This document shows positions 17,656 through 27,018 of a stretch of 64,000 nt of DNA, in pieces. The notes beneath the pieces were generated by a model. The model worked only from the letters and a program-made list of their open reading frames with translations. It made no database searches and was not told the DNA's origin. How positions within the stretch are numbered: position 1 is the first letter of the stretch; each line of letters begins with the position of its first letter. Position numbers and translations under genes: made by a program. The DNA is from an uncultured Alphaproteobacteria bacterium (GTDB lineage: Bacteria; Pseudomonadota; Alphaproteobacteria; SP197), in contig OY282363.1 in NCBI GenBank assembly GCA_958295695.1, positions 1,301,156 through 1,365,155 of the forward strand. The letters run 5' to 3'.

Positions 17656-17684
17656 TTGATTTCACCGCCGCGAGCGGCTATCCC
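17656..17684 (+). promoter_or_regulatory. Promoter of tRNA-Glu
   Basis: TTGATT (17656-17661) and TATCCC (17679-17684) are 17 bp apart, ending 16 bp before the mature tRNA-Glu 5' end. The spacing and position fit a sigma-70 promoter for a tRNA gene. Confidence 0.45.
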
Positions 17685-17700
17685 GGCGCCGCCTTCCCGA

Positions 17701-17775
17701 GACCCCTTCGTCTAGAGGTCAGGACACAACCCTTTCACGGTTGAGACAGGGGTTCGATTCCCCTAGGGGTCGCCA
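17701..17775 (+). tRNA. tRNA-Glu (TTC)
   Basis: The acceptor stem is GACCCCT paired with AGGGGTC. The anticodon stem CAACC/GGTTG holds the loop CTTTCAC with anticodon TTC. The T arm has GGGGTTCGATTCCCC. CCA is encoded. The next gene downstream is a decayed nuclease-like gene of lower GC content, as seen where islands insert at tRNA genes. Confidence 0.95.
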
Positions 17776-17811
17776 CGGCTTACTTCTGGCGATGGATCGG
17801 GATGACCTTCG

Positions 17812-18318
17812 ATGAATGAGAAGTTGCCGCTGACTGAAAACGACGTCATCGACGCCGTGGCGGCTCATCTGGAGGGCAGGGACCGGCGCATCGAAATCGT
17901 CAATCGCGCCGACAAACAAGGGTTCGACATTCTTGCAAGGCGCAAGGAAAACTCGTTGGCCATGGAAGCCAAGGGAGGGACATCGAGCAAGAGTGGAACG
18001 AACCGCTACTGAAAGCCCTTCACCCCAAGCCAAAAAATGAAGCCATGTTCCCGTTGCGCTGTACAAGGCCGCGAGCGTGGTCGGCCGTGGCGACCGCCAA
18101 GCCGGTATCGCCCTGCCTTCCGATATCGAGCACAAGAAACCGGTCGAGAAGACGTACCCCGCCTTGAAGGCGCTTGGCGTCGTTGTTTTTCCGGTCGACG
18201 ACGACCGCGCCGTGCGGGAGATGCGGTGGAATCGTACGTTGCCGACATGGATTCGGTTCGCGTTTCTCCATACGAACTCCGTGGCGTTCGAACTATCGCG
18301 ATCCATGGGATCGGGTAA
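17812..18318 (+). pseudogene. Decayed restriction-endonuclease-like gene
   Basis: The first 66 codons (MNEKLPLTENDVIDAV...) look like a PD-(D/E)XK nuclease: GFDILAR is followed by LAMEAKGG, giving the D and ExK residues. A TGA at 18010-18012 interrupts it. Continuation is seen in other frames: VALYKAASVVGRGDRQAG, then KTYPALKALGVVVFPVDDD, and finally YVADMDSVRVSPYELRG ending at 18318. At least one stop and two frameshifts are needed, so it is a pseudogene. Lower GC than its neighbours and the place next to tRNA-Glu suggest it was acquired. 18319-18430 holds nothing recognisable. Confidence 0.65.
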
Positions 18319-18430
18319 GGGACCACCCCCTCCCGCCCGTGGCCTCGCCGGGCGCGCGCGGGCCGGCGGCTCGCGCGACTCCATCCGAGCGGGCCGTCGC
18401 GCCCTCGGCCGCGCCGCGCCGGCCCCCTTC

Positions 18431-20128
18431 TCAGAACAGGAAGTAGCGCTGGGCCATGGCGACGGTCTCGGCGGGTTCGCAGGTCAGGACCGCGCCGTCG
18501 GCGGTCACGACGTAGGTTTGCGGATCGACATCGATGTCGGGCGCGAGGTCGTTGAGGATCATCGACGCCTTGCCGATGGAGCGCGTTCCGCGCACCGCGA
18601 CAAGCGGCGTGTCGGTTTCGAGTCCCGCGTCGAGCCCGGCTTCGCTGACGAACGTGACGGACGTCGCGGCGCGCGCGCGGCCGAAGGCGGCGAACATCGG
18701 ACGGTACAGTTCCGGCTGCGGGGTCGGGATCGACGCGTTGGGGTCCCCCATGACGGCCGCGGCGATCATGCCGCTCTTGAGGACGAGATCGGGTTTGACC
18801 CCGAAGAACGCGGGCGTCCAGACGACGAGATCGGCGATCTTGCCGGTTTCGACCGAGCCGACATGCGCGGACACGCCATGCGCGATCGCGGGATTGATGG
18901 TGTACTTCGCGATATACCTCCGCGCCCTCAGGTTGTCGTTGTCGCCGCGCTCGCCGGCGAGAGGGCCGAACTGCCGCTTCATCTTGTCGGCGGTCTGCCA
19001 CGTCCGGATCGGGACCTCTCCCACGCGCCCCATCGCCTGGCTGTCCGACGCGATTATCGAAATCGCGCCCATGTCGTGAAGGATATCCTCCGCGGCGATC
19101 GTTTCCGGCCGGATGCGGCTGTCGGCGAAGGCCACGTCCTCGGGAAGGCCCGGATCGAGATGGTGGCATACCATCAGCATGTCCAGATGCTCGTCCAGCG
19201 TGTTGACGGTGAAGGGCCTGGTCGGGTTGGTCGATGACGGGAGCACATGGGGCAGGCCGCATACCTTGAGGATGTCCGGCGCGTGGCCGCCGCCGGCGCC
19301 CTCGCTGTGGAACGTGTGGATCGTGCGTCCTCCGATCGCGCGTATGGTGTCCTCGACATAGCCGGATTCGTTGAGCGTGTCGGTGTGGATCATCGTCTGC
19401 ACGTCCATGGCGTCGGCGACCGAAAGGCATGTGTCGATCGCCGACGGCGTCGTGCCCCAATCCTCGTGCAGCTTGAGCGCGCAGGCGCCCGCCCGGACCT
19501 GTTCCTCGAGCGCGTCCGGGACGCTGCCGTTGCCTTTTCCGGCAAACCCCAGGTTCATCGGAAAGCCGTCCGCCGCCTCGATCATGCGCCGGATATGCCA
19601 CTCTCCGGGCGTGCAGGTCGTCGCGTTCGTGCCGGTGGCCGGCCCCGTCCCGCCGCCGAGCATCGTCGTCACGCCGGACGCGAGCGCCTCCTCGATCTGC
19701 TGGGGGCAGATGAAGTGGATGTGGCAGTCGAATCCGCCCGCGGTGACGATCTTGCCCTCCGCCGCGATCGCCTCCGTCGACGGGCCGACGAGGATGTCGA
19801 CGCCGTCCTGCACGTCGGGGTTGCCGGCCTTGCCGATCCCGGCGATGCGCCCGTCGCGGACGCCGATGTCGGCCTTCGCGATCCCCCAGTGGTCGAGAAT
19901 GACGGCGTTGGTGATCACCAGGTCGACCGCGCCCTCGGCCCGTGGCGCCTGCGACTGGCCCATGCCGTCGCGAACCACCTTGCCGCCGCCGAACTTCACC
20001 TCTTCGCCGTAGGTCGCGAAGTCCCTTTCGATTTCGATGAAGAGCTCCGTGTCGGCGAGCCGGACGCGATCCCCGACCGTCGGGCCGAACATGGCGGCAT
20101 AGGCCGCCCCGCCGATGCGGGCCGCCAT
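18431..20128 (-). CDS. ureC: Urease alpha subunit
   Basis: The 565-residue catalytic subunit of urease, which splits urea to ammonia and carbamate in the cytoplasm. The nickel-bridging carbamylated lysine is in [10 protein letters not shown]. Also visible are [10 protein letters not shown] (nickel His pair), the mobile-flap MVCHHLD and [14 protein letters not shown] with the conserved Asp. The length is standard. It follows ureB by one base. The maturation genes ureDEFG are not in this window, so they must lie elsewhere if the enzyme is active. Confidence 0.98.
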   Translation of the reverse strand: MAARIGGAAYAAMFGPTVGDRVRLADTELFIEIERDFATYGEEVKFGGGKVVRDGMGQSQAPRAEGAVDLVITNAVILDHWGIAKADIGVRDGRIAGIGKAGNPDVQDGVDILVGPSTEAIAAEGKIVTAGGFDCHIHFICPQQIEEALASGVTTMLGGGTGPATGTNATTCTPGEWHIRRMIEAADGFPMNLGFAGKGNGSVPDALEEQVRAGACALKLHEDWGTTPSAIDTCLSVADAMDVQTMIHTDTLNESGYVEDTIRAIGGRTIHTFHSEGAGGGHAPDILKVCGLPHVLPSSTNPTRPFTVNTLDEHLDMLMVCHHLDPGLPEDVAFADSRIRPETIAAEDILHDMGAISIIASDSQAMGRVGEVPIRTWQTADKMKRQFGPLAGERGDNDNLRARRYIAKYTINPAIAHGVSAHVGSVETGKIADLVVWTPAFFGVKPDLVLKSGMIAAAVMGDPNASIPTPQPELYRPMFAAFGRARAATSVTFVSEAGLDAGLETDTPLVAVRGTRSIGKASMILNDLAPDIDVDPQTYVVTADGAVLTCEPAETVAMAQRYFLF

Positions 20129-20129
20129 G

Positions 20130-20447
20130 TCACGGCGCTCCGTCGAGGTCGCCCATCACACGGCCGCGGAATCCGATCGCGCGGCGCCGGCCGCCATAGG
20201 CGACCAAGGCGACGCGGCGCCGGACGCCGGGTTCGAACCGGACCGCGGTTCCGGCCGGGATGTCGAGGCGAAAACCGCGCGTCGGCGCGCGGTCGAACCG
20301 CAGCGCCGGATTGACCTCGAAGAAATGATAGTGGCTCCCGACCTGGATGGGCCTGTCGCCTGCGTTATCGACCTCGATCTCGATGGTTTCCCGACCCGCG
20401 TTGAGGACGATCTCGCCTTCGGCCGGGACGATCTCGCCGGGGATCAC
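20130..20447 (-). CDS. ureB: Urease beta subunit
   Basis: A 105-residue structural subunit that packs with UreA and UreC. It starts at GTG 20447 ([13 protein letters not shown]) and shows [18 protein letters not shown] and [12 protein letters not shown], the family signatures. The GTG overlaps the ureA stop (GTGA), so translation is coupled. The usual length is 100-105 residues. Confidence 0.97.
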   Translation of the reverse strand: MIPGEIVPAEGEIVLNAGRETIEIEVDNAGDRPIQVGSHYHFFEVNPALRFDRAPTRGFRLDIPAGTAVRFEPGVRRRVALVAYGGRRRAIGFRGRVMGDLDGAP

Positions 20448-20764
20448 GGCCCCGTTTCCGGCCGGATGGGGTCGTGGACCGTGACGAGCTTCACGCCGTC
20501 GGGGAACGTCGCCTCGACCTGGACCTCGGGAATCATGTCCGCGACGCCATCCATGACCTGCTCGCGGGTCAACACATGGGCGCCCGCCTCCATCAGATCG
20601 GCGACGCGCAAGCGGCCGTCGCGGGCCCCCTCGACGACAAAGTCGGCGATGATCGCGACCGCCTCGGGATGATTGAGGCGCACACCGCGTTCCAGCCTGC
20701 GGCGCGCGACCAGCGCCGCCATGGCCATCATCAGTTTGTCCCGTTCCCGGGGCGTGAGGCGCAA
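20444..20764 (-). CDS. ureA: Urease gamma subunit
   Basis: A 106-residue subunit with the standard start [15 protein letters not shown] and the motifs [21 protein letters not shown] and [20 protein letters not shown]. The family start aligns with a TTG codon at 20764, preceded by AGGAAGG at a good distance; no ATG or GTG fits. A rare TTG start may limit expression. It heads the ureABC unit. Confidence 0.93.
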   Translation of the reverse strand: MRLTPRERDKLMMAMAALVARRRLERGVRLNHPEAVAIIADFVVEGARDGRLRVADLMEAGAHVLTREQVMDGVADMIPEVQVEATFPDGVKLVTVHDPIRPETGP

Positions 20765-20804
20765 TGCGGGAGTCCCTTCCTGGGCCAATGGGACGAGAGC
20801 GGGT

Positions 20805-20831
20805 TTTATAGTCGCCGGCCCATCGCGGCAA
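20805..20831 (-). promoter_or_regulatory. Probable ureABC promoter
   Basis: On the minus strand TTGCCG (20826-20831) and TATAAA (20805-20810) are 15 bp apart, in an AT-rich patch about 40 bp before the ureA start. The spacer is a little short. No nitrogen-regulator (sigma-54) site was recognised. The rest of 20832-21055 shows no gene. Confidence 0.45.
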
Positions 20832-21055
20832 CCTCGCCGATGCGCCGAACGGGGCGGTTCCCGCCTCGCGGTCGCGCGCCGGCCTCCCGCGCATGGCCCC
20901 GCGGGGCGGGATGCGGTGTCATGCGCCGGTCCCGCTCCGCCCATGACCGCCGCCGTCGAGGCCGACGCGGGCCGGCGAGACCGTCGATCGCCGGCTGGCC
21001 GGTCGGGGTATGGTAAAGAGGCGGCGGCGCGCCGGACCGGGCGGGAGGAGGCTCC

Positions 21056-21640
21056 GTGACGAAACCGTTCTGCTGGATCGAGACCGTCGACCGCGAGAGC
21101 GCCGGGCCCGAGCTGGCCGCCGCCTACGACGAGGTCCGCCGCGGCGACGGCGGCGTCCACAACATGTACCGGGCGTTCGCGACGAGGCCCGACCTTCTGG
21201 TCCTGGCGGACCGGTTCTACCGCGAGCTGCTGCACAACCCGCGGCGCAGCCTGGAGGACTGGATGCAGGAGCTGGTCGCCACCTGGGTCGCGATCCTCTG
21301 CGGCTGCCGCTACGCGAAGGACAACCACGGCGCGAACATGGTGAGCCTGCGGGGCGACCGGGGACGGGCCATGCTGGCCGCCCTCGAGGCGGGCGATATC
21401 CCGGCGGACGCCGGCCCGCGCGCCGGCGCGATCCTCGCATACGCGCGCAAGCTCACCCTCGAGCCCGAGGCGATGGCGGAAGCGGATGTCCGGGCGTTGC
21501 GCGAGGCGGGCCTCGGCGACGCCGAGATCTTCGAGGTCAACCAGATCGCCGCCCACTTCGCCTACTGGGCGCGCATGCTCAACGGCCTCGGCGTGACGGC
21601 GGAGGGCGAACGGATCGGCCTCTACGGGGACGCTCCGTGA
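21056..21640 (+). CDS. AhpD-like protein, second paralogue
   Basis: A 194-residue protein of the same AhpD-like group as that at 8050. The reactive segment is [15 protein letters not shown], so the usual CxxC reads CxxA: again the second cysteine is missing, though another Cys lies two residues earlier. [21 protein letters not shown] matches the paralogue closely. The GTG start follows GGGAGGAGG. The stop overlaps the start of an MttB-family gene (GTGA), so the pair is coupled, which hints at a joint role in a methylamine- or betaine-like pathway (inferred). Confidence 0.8.
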   Translation: MTKPFCWIETVDRESAGPELAAAYDEVRRGDGGVHNMYRAFATRPDLLVLADRFYRELLHNPRRSLEDWMQELVATWVAILCGCRYAKDNHGANMVSLRGDRGRAMLAALEAGDIPADAGPRAGAILAYARKLTLEPEAMAEADVRALREAGLGDAEIFEVNQIAAHFAYWARMLNGLGVTAEGERIGLYGDAP

Positions 21641-23073
21641 GCGGGCGGCGCGGCCGGCGGCGCGGCGGGCGCGGCATGGCGCTGGCGCGCGACGCCCGGC
21701 CGGCGCAGGACCTGCGGCGCGCGCAGAACCTCAGGCTTCCGGTCTTGGGGCGGGCGGACGCCATGGCGATCCACGACGGCGCCCTGCGCATCCTCGAGGA
21801 GGTCGGCGTCAGGATCGACGACGACGAGACCCGCGGGGACCTGCTGGACAACAGGGGCTGCCGGCAGGACGAGGACGGCTACGTGCGGATTCCGGCGGCG
21901 CGGGTGGAGGCGGCGCTGAAGACGGTCCCCGGCAGGGTCGAGCTCTACAACCGCGACGGCGAGCGGGCGGTCGACACCGCCGCCGACCGGCCCGCCTACT
22001 GCGCCGGGCACAACTGCGTCAACATCCTGGATTTCCGCACCGGCGAGCTCAGGCCCGGCGTGCTGAACGACCTCGCCGACTCGGCCCGGGTGTGCGAGGC
22101 GCTGCCCCATCTCGACGTCGCCTGCTCGCTGGGCTACCCGACCGACGTCGACGCCGAGGCCGAGGCCGTGAGCTCGGTCGCGACGATGATGGACAACACC
22201 GTCAAGCCGATCGCGTTCACGGCGCACGACGAGGTCAAGGCCGAGGCCATCTGGCGGGCGATGGCCGACCGCGTCGGCGGCTGGCGAGCCTTGGGCGACA
22301 AGCCCTGCGGGCTCGACCTCACGGGCCCGGTCTCGCCGCTCAGGCTGGGCGACGAGCTCTGCCGCAGGCTGCGGCTCGCCGCGCGCGGGCGCTTCCCGAT
22401 CGTGTGCTATCCCGCGATCTTTCCGGGCATGGCCGGCCCGATCACGCTGGCCGGCGTGCTGGCCCAGTCCGCGGCCGAATCCCTCGCGGGCGTCGTCGTC
22501 CACCAGATCGCCAACCCCGGCGCGCCGGTGATGGCGGGTTCGTCCGTCCTGCCGATGGACATGAAGACCGCGACCATCGCCTACGGCGGCCCCGAATACA
22601 TGCTCGCCAACCTCGGCGGCACCGACTACTACAACGCGATCGGCGTGCCGAGCTGGATCGGGGCGGGATGCTCCGATTCCCACGCCGTGGACGCCCAGGC
22701 GGCGTCGGAGGTCGGCGCGAACATGGCGCTCGCCGGCCTCGCCGGCACGGCCTTCATCCACAATCTGGGCTTCCTGTCCTCGGGCCGGACGGGCTCGCTG
22801 GAGATGCTGGTCCTGTGCGACGAGCTGGCGGGCTGGGCGAGCCGCTTCGCCCACGGCGTCGAGGTCGACGAGGACGCCATCGGCGTCGAGGTCGTGAAGC
22901 GCGCGGCGAAGGACAACAGCTTCCTCACCGACGAGCACACCACGGCGCGCTACATGACCGAGAGCTGGTTCCCGCCGATGTTCGAGCGGTCCGATTCCGC
23001 GACATGGCTGGCGAGCGGCGCGCGCACGATGCGGGACAAGATCGGGGACCGTCTGCGCGACATCCTGTCCTGA
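21637..23073 (+). CDS. MttB-family (trimethylamine methyltransferase-like) protein
   Basis: A 478-residue TIM-barrel methyltransferase of the MttB superfamily. It reads through without an in-frame TAG, so it is the non-pyrrolysine type, related to glycine-betaine and other quaternary-amine demethylases. Recognisable parts are [30 protein letters not shown] and [22 protein letters not shown]. Such enzymes pass a methyl group to a corrinoid protein, but none is adjacent. The GTG at 21637 overlaps the previous stop and gives the Arg/Gly-rich start common in the family; ATG 21676 is the alternative. The substrate is unknown. Confidence 0.82.
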   Translation: MSGRRGRRRGGRGMALARDARPAQDLRRAQNLRLPVLGRADAMAIHDGALRILEEVGVRIDDDETRGDLLDNRGCRQDEDGYVRIPAARVEAALKTVPGRVELYNRDGERAVDTAADRPAYCAGHNCVNILDFRTGELRPGVLNDLADSARVCEALPHLDVACSLGYPTDVDAEAEAVSSVATMMDNTVKPIAFTAHDEVKAEAIWRAMADRVGGWRALGDKPCGLDLTGPVSPLRLGDELCRRLRLAARGRFPIVCYPAIFPGMAGPITLAGVLAQSAAESLAGVVVHQIANPGAPVMAGSSVLPMDMKTATIAYGGPEYMLANLGGTDYYNAIGVPSWIGAGCSDSHAVDAQAASEVGANMALAGLAGTAFIHNLGFLSSGRTGSLEMLVLCDELAGWASRFAHGVEVDEDAIGVEVVKRAAKDNSFLTDEHTTARYMTESWFPPMFERSDSATWLASGARTMRDKIGDRLRDILS

Positions 23074-23225
23074 TCCCGTCGAAGGGGCGTCCCTCGATAC
23101 GGTCCCTTCGGGACCACCTCGGGATGAGGGGGGTTCGTTCGCGCCCCCGCCCAACCCCACCCCTCACCCCGAGTAGCGGCCGGAGGCCGCGTATCGAAGG
23201 GCGGCCCTTCGACGGGCTCGGGGAC
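23074..23225. repeat. REP-like element, copy B (paired)
   Basis: Two head-to-head units. The left arm has CCCTCGATACG, a hairpin GTCCCTTCGGGAC, then CTCGGGATGAGGGG. The right arm is CCCCTCACCCCGAGTAG, hairpin CGGCCGGAGGCCG, then CGTATCGAAGGG. It ends with CCCTTCGACGGGCTCGGGG. It is the fullest copy of the family seen at 17559, 41808 and 54128. Confidence 0.7.
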
Positions 23226-23266
23226 CGCCGCCGCGCCCGGTTCGAGGCGACAGGACAAGGCTCCAA

Positions 23267-24622
23267 TCAGGGCCACTCGGGCGGCGAGGCCCGGAGCGGG
23301 CCGGCCGCGAGGTCCCAGCGGGCCTCGCAGCCCTCGACCGCGACGGGAAACCGGACGCGCCTGGCCGGGCCCCACGCCGTATGCTCGACGCCGTCGGCGA
23401 GGTCGCCCTCGGTCTCGGGCGCATGGCCGGCCGGCCGGCCGGTTTCCGGGAAGGCGGTCAGCAGACGCGCCGTGCGGGCGAGGGAATGGCGCGCCGAGAG
23501 GGTCTCGCCGTCCCGCGCGCGCCGCGCGAGGCCGAGCAGCGCCGAGGCCGCCATCATGTATCCGGTGGCGTGGTCGAGCGCCTGCGCCGGCAGCGGCGAC
23601 GGCCCGGCCGCGCCCTCCCGGGCCATGCCCGCGGCGGCGACGCCGCTCGACATCTGCACCAGGCTGTCGAAGCCGCGCCGGTCCGCCCAGGGGCCGGTCC
23701 AGCCGTAGGCGTCGAGGCCGACGTCGACCGTGTCCGGATTGACGGCCCGGCGCGCGTCCTCGTCCCAGCCGAGACCCGCCAGCGCGCCGGGCCGGTAGCC
23801 GTGGAGCAGGATGTCGCATTCGCCGAGCAGGCGCCCGAACGCGGCGCGGCCGTCCGCCTCGCGCAAATCGAGGCCGCAGCAGCGCTTTCCGAGCGTCACC
23901 TCGGGCGCGACGCCCGGCTCGTCCCACCACGGGGGATCGACGCGCAGCACGCTCGCGCCGAAGGCGGCCAGGAACCGCCCGGCGACGGGGCCGGCGAGCA
24001 CGCGCGTCAGATCGAGCACCCTGATCCCGGCCAGGGGCCGCGCGGGGTCGGCGCGGCCGGGACGGTCCTTCTCCGCGGGGCGGGGGCGGACGCGGACGAG
24101 CGGCCCGTCGGCGACGGCGCGGCCCTGCGGGTGCGCGGACCAGGCCTCGACCGTGCGCATGGCGGCCGCGCAGCCGCCTTCCCGGACGACGTCCTCTTCC
24201 AGGTCCTCGGCCGGCCACCGGGCTATCGCCGCGGCGACGCCCGCGCGCTCCGCTCCCGTTCCCAGCACGCGCAGAGCGGCCGCGCGGTGGCGCGGGACGT
24301 TGGCGTGGAGCCGGATCCAGCCGTCGCGGGCCTCGTAGTCGCCGGTGAGCGGGTCCCAGGGCGGCGGGACATCCCAGCCCCGCGGCCTCAACGTCCAGCC
24401 GAACCACATGGACGCCAGACGCCGGTCGACCGTCACGGGCGCTGGCGCGCCCGCCCCCGCGGCCCAGAGGCTCAGCGCCAGCCCCGCGGCGCCCATCGAC
24501 GCTGCGGCCAGATCGGTCGTCCGGAAGGCCGAGGGCAGGCTGCCCCGGCCGGTGACCGCGAGGCCGCGCGGCAGGCCGGGGAGGGCGTCCGCGAGGGCCT
24601 CGAACAGGGACGGGCCCGTCAC
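23267..24622 (-). CDS. CaiB/BaiF-type CoA-transferase with altered domain order
   Basis: A 451-residue family III CoA-transferase. Unlike ordinary CaiB proteins, the main Rossmann domain (LAGIRVLDLTRVLAGPVAG) begins only near residue 220. The first part (DLAAASMGAAGLALSL, then DGWIRLHANVPRHR) resembles the part that normally follows it. The likely catalytic Asp is in ALDHATGYMMAAS. The start is GTG 24622, overlapping the stop of the upstream CoA-transferase (GTGA). The pair may form a heteromer. The substrates are not known. Confidence 0.8.
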   Translation of the reverse strand: MTGPSLFEALADALPGLPRGLAVTGRGSLPSAFRTTDLAAASMGAAGLALSLWAAGAGAPAPVTVDRRLASMWFGWTLRPRGWDVPPPWDPLTGDYEARDGWIRLHANVPRHRAAALRVLGTGAERAGVAAAIARWPAEDLEEDVVREGGCAAAMRTVEAWSAHPQGRAVADGPLVRVRPRPAEKDRPGRADPARPLAGIRVLDLTRVLAGPVAGRFLAAFGASVLRVDPPWWDEPGVAPEVTLGKRCCGLDLREADGRAAFGRLLGECDILLHGYRPGALAGLGWDEDARRAVNPDTVDVGLDAYGWTGPWADRRGFDSLVQMSSGVAAAGMAREGAAGPSPLPAQALDHATGYMMAASALLGLARRARDGETLSARHSLARTARLLTAFPETGRPAGHAPETEGDLADGVEHTAWGPARRVRFPVAVEGCEARWDLAAGPLRASPPEWP

Positions 24623-25830
24623 GCGACGGCGCCGCTCCCGCGCAGGCCGGCGATCTCCTCGGGCGAGAAGCCGGCGGCCCCGAGAACGTCGTCGGTGTCC
24701 GCGCCCAGGACGGGCGCGGGCCGTTCCGCGCCGCCGGGCGTGCCGGTCATGCGGACCGGCGTGTTCGCCACCGTCACGGTCCGCCCGGAGCCGGGGTGCG
24801 GCAACCGGGCCAGCATGTCGCGCGCCTCGATGTGCGGATCGTCCGCGAGGTCGCCGATGTGGTTGACCGGTCCGAAGGGCACCTTGCCGCCGATCAGGTC
24901 CCGGAGCCCGGCCTTCGTATGGGGGGCGAGCCATCGCGTGACCAGGGCGTCGGTTTCCGCGCGCCGGGCGAGGCGCGCCGCGGTGGTCGCGAAACGCGGG
25001 TCGGACGCCATCTCCGGATGGCCCATCAGGCGGGCGAACTCCGCCCAGAAACGGTCGAGCGGGCAGCCGATGGCGACCCAGCCGTCCTTGCAGGGGTAGG
25101 CGCCGAAGGGCATGAGGAAGGGGTGGTGGTTGCTGGACGCGCCCGAGACGCCGCCCTCGTAGCCGTGGAACAGGGCCGCCCGCTCGCACAGCGCGAACAT
25201 GGCGTCGATCATGGCGACATCGACGAACTGCCCCCGGCCGCACTCCCTGGCGCGGTGGACGGCGGCGAGGATGGCGAAGGCCGCGAACATGGCGGTCACG
25301 GTGTCGCCCACGCCGGGGCCGACCTTGGTGGGCGGCCCTCCCTCGGGGCCGGTCATGTGCATGAGACCGCCCATGGCCTGGGCGACGATGTCGTAGGCGG
25401 GCCACTCCCGGTAGGGGCTGTCTCCGGTGCGCCGGTCGCCGAAGCCCCGGATCGCGGCGTAGACGAGGCCCGGGTTGATCGCGGCGAGGTCCTCGTAGGG
25501 CAGGCCGAGGCGCTCCATCACGCCGGAACGGAAGTTCTCGACCACCACGTCCGCGTCGGCGGCCAACCGGCGGAACACGTCCTTGCCCGCGCCGGTCTTG
25601 AGGTCGACGACGATCGACCGCTTGTTGCGGTTGATGCTCTGGAAGTAGCCGCCGTAGTGCCGTTGCGTATCGTCCTTGAGGAAGGGGCCGTAGCCGCGGG
25701 CGACCTCGCCCGAGGGCGGCTCCACCTTGACGACGTCGGCGCCCTGGTCGGCCAGCATCATCGTGCAGAACGGGCCCGCCATCATGAGCGTGAGATCGAG
25801 CACGCGAAGGCCCTCCAGCGCGCCGGTCAT
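24619..25830 (-). CDS. CaiB/BaiF-type CoA-transferase
   Basis: A 403-residue family III CoA-transferase that moves CoA between carboxylic acids. The start has LEGLRVLDLTLMMAGPFC, then ADVVKVEPPSGEVARGYGP and the linker RNKRSIVVDLKTGAGKD. The likely catalytic Asp is in GVGDTVTAMFAAF. The order is that of formyl-CoA transferase. The start ATG is preceded by GGGAGG. Its stop overlaps the next CoA-transferase gene. The acyl group is not predictable; a role in carnitine- or dicarboxylate-like catabolism would be speculation. Confidence 0.9.
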   Translation of the reverse strand: MTGALEGLRVLDLTLMMAGPFCTMMLADQGADVVKVEPPSGEVARGYGPFLKDDTQRHYGGYFQSINRNKRSIVVDLKTGAGKDVFRRLAADADVVVENFRSGVMERLGLPYEDLAAINPGLVYAAIRGFGDRRTGDSPYREWPAYDIVAQAMGGLMHMTGPEGGPPTKVGPGVGDTVTAMFAAFAILAAVHRARECGRGQFVDVAMIDAMFALCERAALFHGYEGGVSGASSNHHPFLMPFGAYPCKDGWVAIGCPLDRFWAEFARLMGHPEMASDPRFATTAARLARRAETDALVTRWLAPHTKAGLRDLIGGKVPFGPVNHIGDLADDPHIEARDMLARLPHPGSGRTVTVANTPVRMTGTPGGAERPAPVLGADTDDVLGAAGFSPEEIAGLRGSGAVA

Positions 25831-26133
25831 GCGAGTCGCCTCCCTGTCCTTCCCGATCCCCCGAGCCTTCCCCGGCGCGCGCCTCGGTCCCGCCCGTCGC
25901 GTCGGCGTCGCGCGCCACGGGGCGACGGAACAGGTTAGCGCCGAACGCATTCCCAGGCATAGCCGCGTCACCGGCCGCCCGGGGTCGCATTCGGCCGAGG
26001 TCCAAATGCGACGGCCTTGGGGATACGGCGGTTGCCGCGCAATCCCGCCCATGCAAGTCTTGGAATCGCGTCCGGCCGCGTCGCCGGTTCGGCGGGGCGG
26101 GGCGGCCGGGCTGTCGGCCGGGACTCCATCGCC
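25831..26133. other. Intergenic region, no gene seen
   Basis: About 300 bases between the divergent CoA-transferase and RsbW-like genes. Both promoters should be here, but no convincing -35/-10 pair, sigma-54 site or EcfG-type (GGAAC/CGTT) promoter was found. It contains a somewhat AT-richer patch near 25980-26060. Confidence 0.4.
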
Positions 26134-26571
26134 ATGAAGATTTCGCTGAACAACGACACCGGGGAGATCCGCGGCGCGGCGGAACGGATCGACGCCTATT
26201 GCGCGTCCCACGGCGTGCCCGCCGACGTCGCCTATGCGATCAATCTCGCGGTCGACGAGTTGCTGACCAACACGATCGACTACGGCTACGACGACGACGG
26301 GGCGCATGGCCTCGAGATCGTCCTCCGCATGGACGGGAGCGTCGTCGTGGTCGAGGTCGCCGACGATGCGAGGCCGTTCGATTCCTCCCGGACCACGGCG
26401 CCGGATACGGCCGCCGGCCTCGAGGAACGGTCCATCGGCGGCTTGGGGCTCTTCCTGGTGCACGAGTTGATGGACGAGGTGGGATACCGCCGGGACGGCG
26501 GGCGGAACATCGTCACGCTGCGGAAACGGGCGGTCGCCGCGGGCGGTCGGCGGGTTTCCGACAGCCGCTGA
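26134..26571 (+). CDS. RsbW-like anti-sigma/serine kinase (HATPase)
   Basis: A 145-residue GHKL-type ATP-binding protein of the RsbW/SpoIIAB kind. The N-box is NLAVDELLTNTIDYGY, the G1 box VADDARPFD and the G2 box GGLGLFLVHELMD. Such proteins phosphorylate a serine of STAS partners and, when free, bind a sigma factor or another target. Two STAS genes lie downstream (26661, 29237) and an RsbU-like phosphatase at 35953. No sigma-factor gene is in the window, so the target is unknown. The start ATG opens with the family-typical MKISLNND. Confidence 0.88.
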   Translation: MKISLNNDTGEIRGAAERIDAYCASHGVPADVAYAINLAVDELLTNTIDYGYDDDGAHGLEIVLRMDGSVVVVEVADDARPFDSSRTTAPDTAAGLEERSIGGLGLFLVHELMDEVGYRRDGGRNIVTLRKRAVAAGGRRVSDSR

Positions 26572-26660
26572 TTCGGAGGCCGGTGCACGTTGACGCGTTG
26601 TCGCGTATGGTCTTTAGTGCTCCGTCGCGTCGGACGGAGAGCCGCGGAGGATGGGCCCGG

Positions 26661-27014
26661 ATGGAACTTGACGAGCAAAGGCAGGATCCGCTTGCGACGG
26701 TCGCCGTGTCCGGCCGTGTCGACGGGGCCACGGCGCCGGTTCTCGAGCAGCGGCTCAAGGCCGTCGTGGAGCGCGGCGATTGCAATGTGCTGCTCGACTG
26801 CGCCGAAATGGACTACATCAGCAGCGCCGGACTGCGCGCCCTGCTCGTCGGAGCCAAATCCTGCCAGCAGAACGGCGGACGGCTGGTCGTGTGCGGCCTG
26901 AGGCCCGCATGCAAGACGGTCTTCGAGGTGAGCGGCTTCTTTTCCTTCATCGATTGCCACGATACGCGCGACGACGCCCTCCTTGCGGCCAAGGCGCGGC
27001 TGGCCGGGGAGTGA
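26661..27014 (+). CDS. STAS-domain anti-anti-sigma-like protein 1
   Basis: A 117-residue RsbV/SpoIIAA-like protein. The phosphorylatable serine is expected in DYISSAGLRALL; GRVDGATAPVLEQRL and VFEVSGFFSF are the other family blocks. It should be the substrate of the RsbW-like kinase 89 bp upstream and of the PP2C phosphatase further on. The ATG at 26661 follows CGGAGG. The stop is only four bases before the GPP34 gene, so the two are co-translated. Confidence 0.9.
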   Translation: MELDEQRQDPLATVAVSGRVDGATAPVLEQRLKAVVERGDCNVLLDCAEMDYISSAGLRALLVGAKSCQQNGGRLVVCGLRPACKTVFEVSGFFSFIDCHDTRDDALLAAKARLAGE

Positions 27015-27018
27015 CGCC

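Noticed and set aside
21637..23073. Pyrrolysine-containing trimethylamine methyltransferase
   Set aside because: The gene reads to its end without an in-frame TAG, so it is the non-pyrrolysine type.
17750..23266. Attachment-site duplicate of the tRNA-Glu 3' end
   Set aside because: No second copy of GGTTCGATTCCCCTAGG was found downstream; an island is only suggested by the decayed gene.
25831..26133. EcfG-type general-stress promoter before the RsbW-like gene
   Set aside because: A GGAAC is present near 25926 but no CGTT at the right distance.
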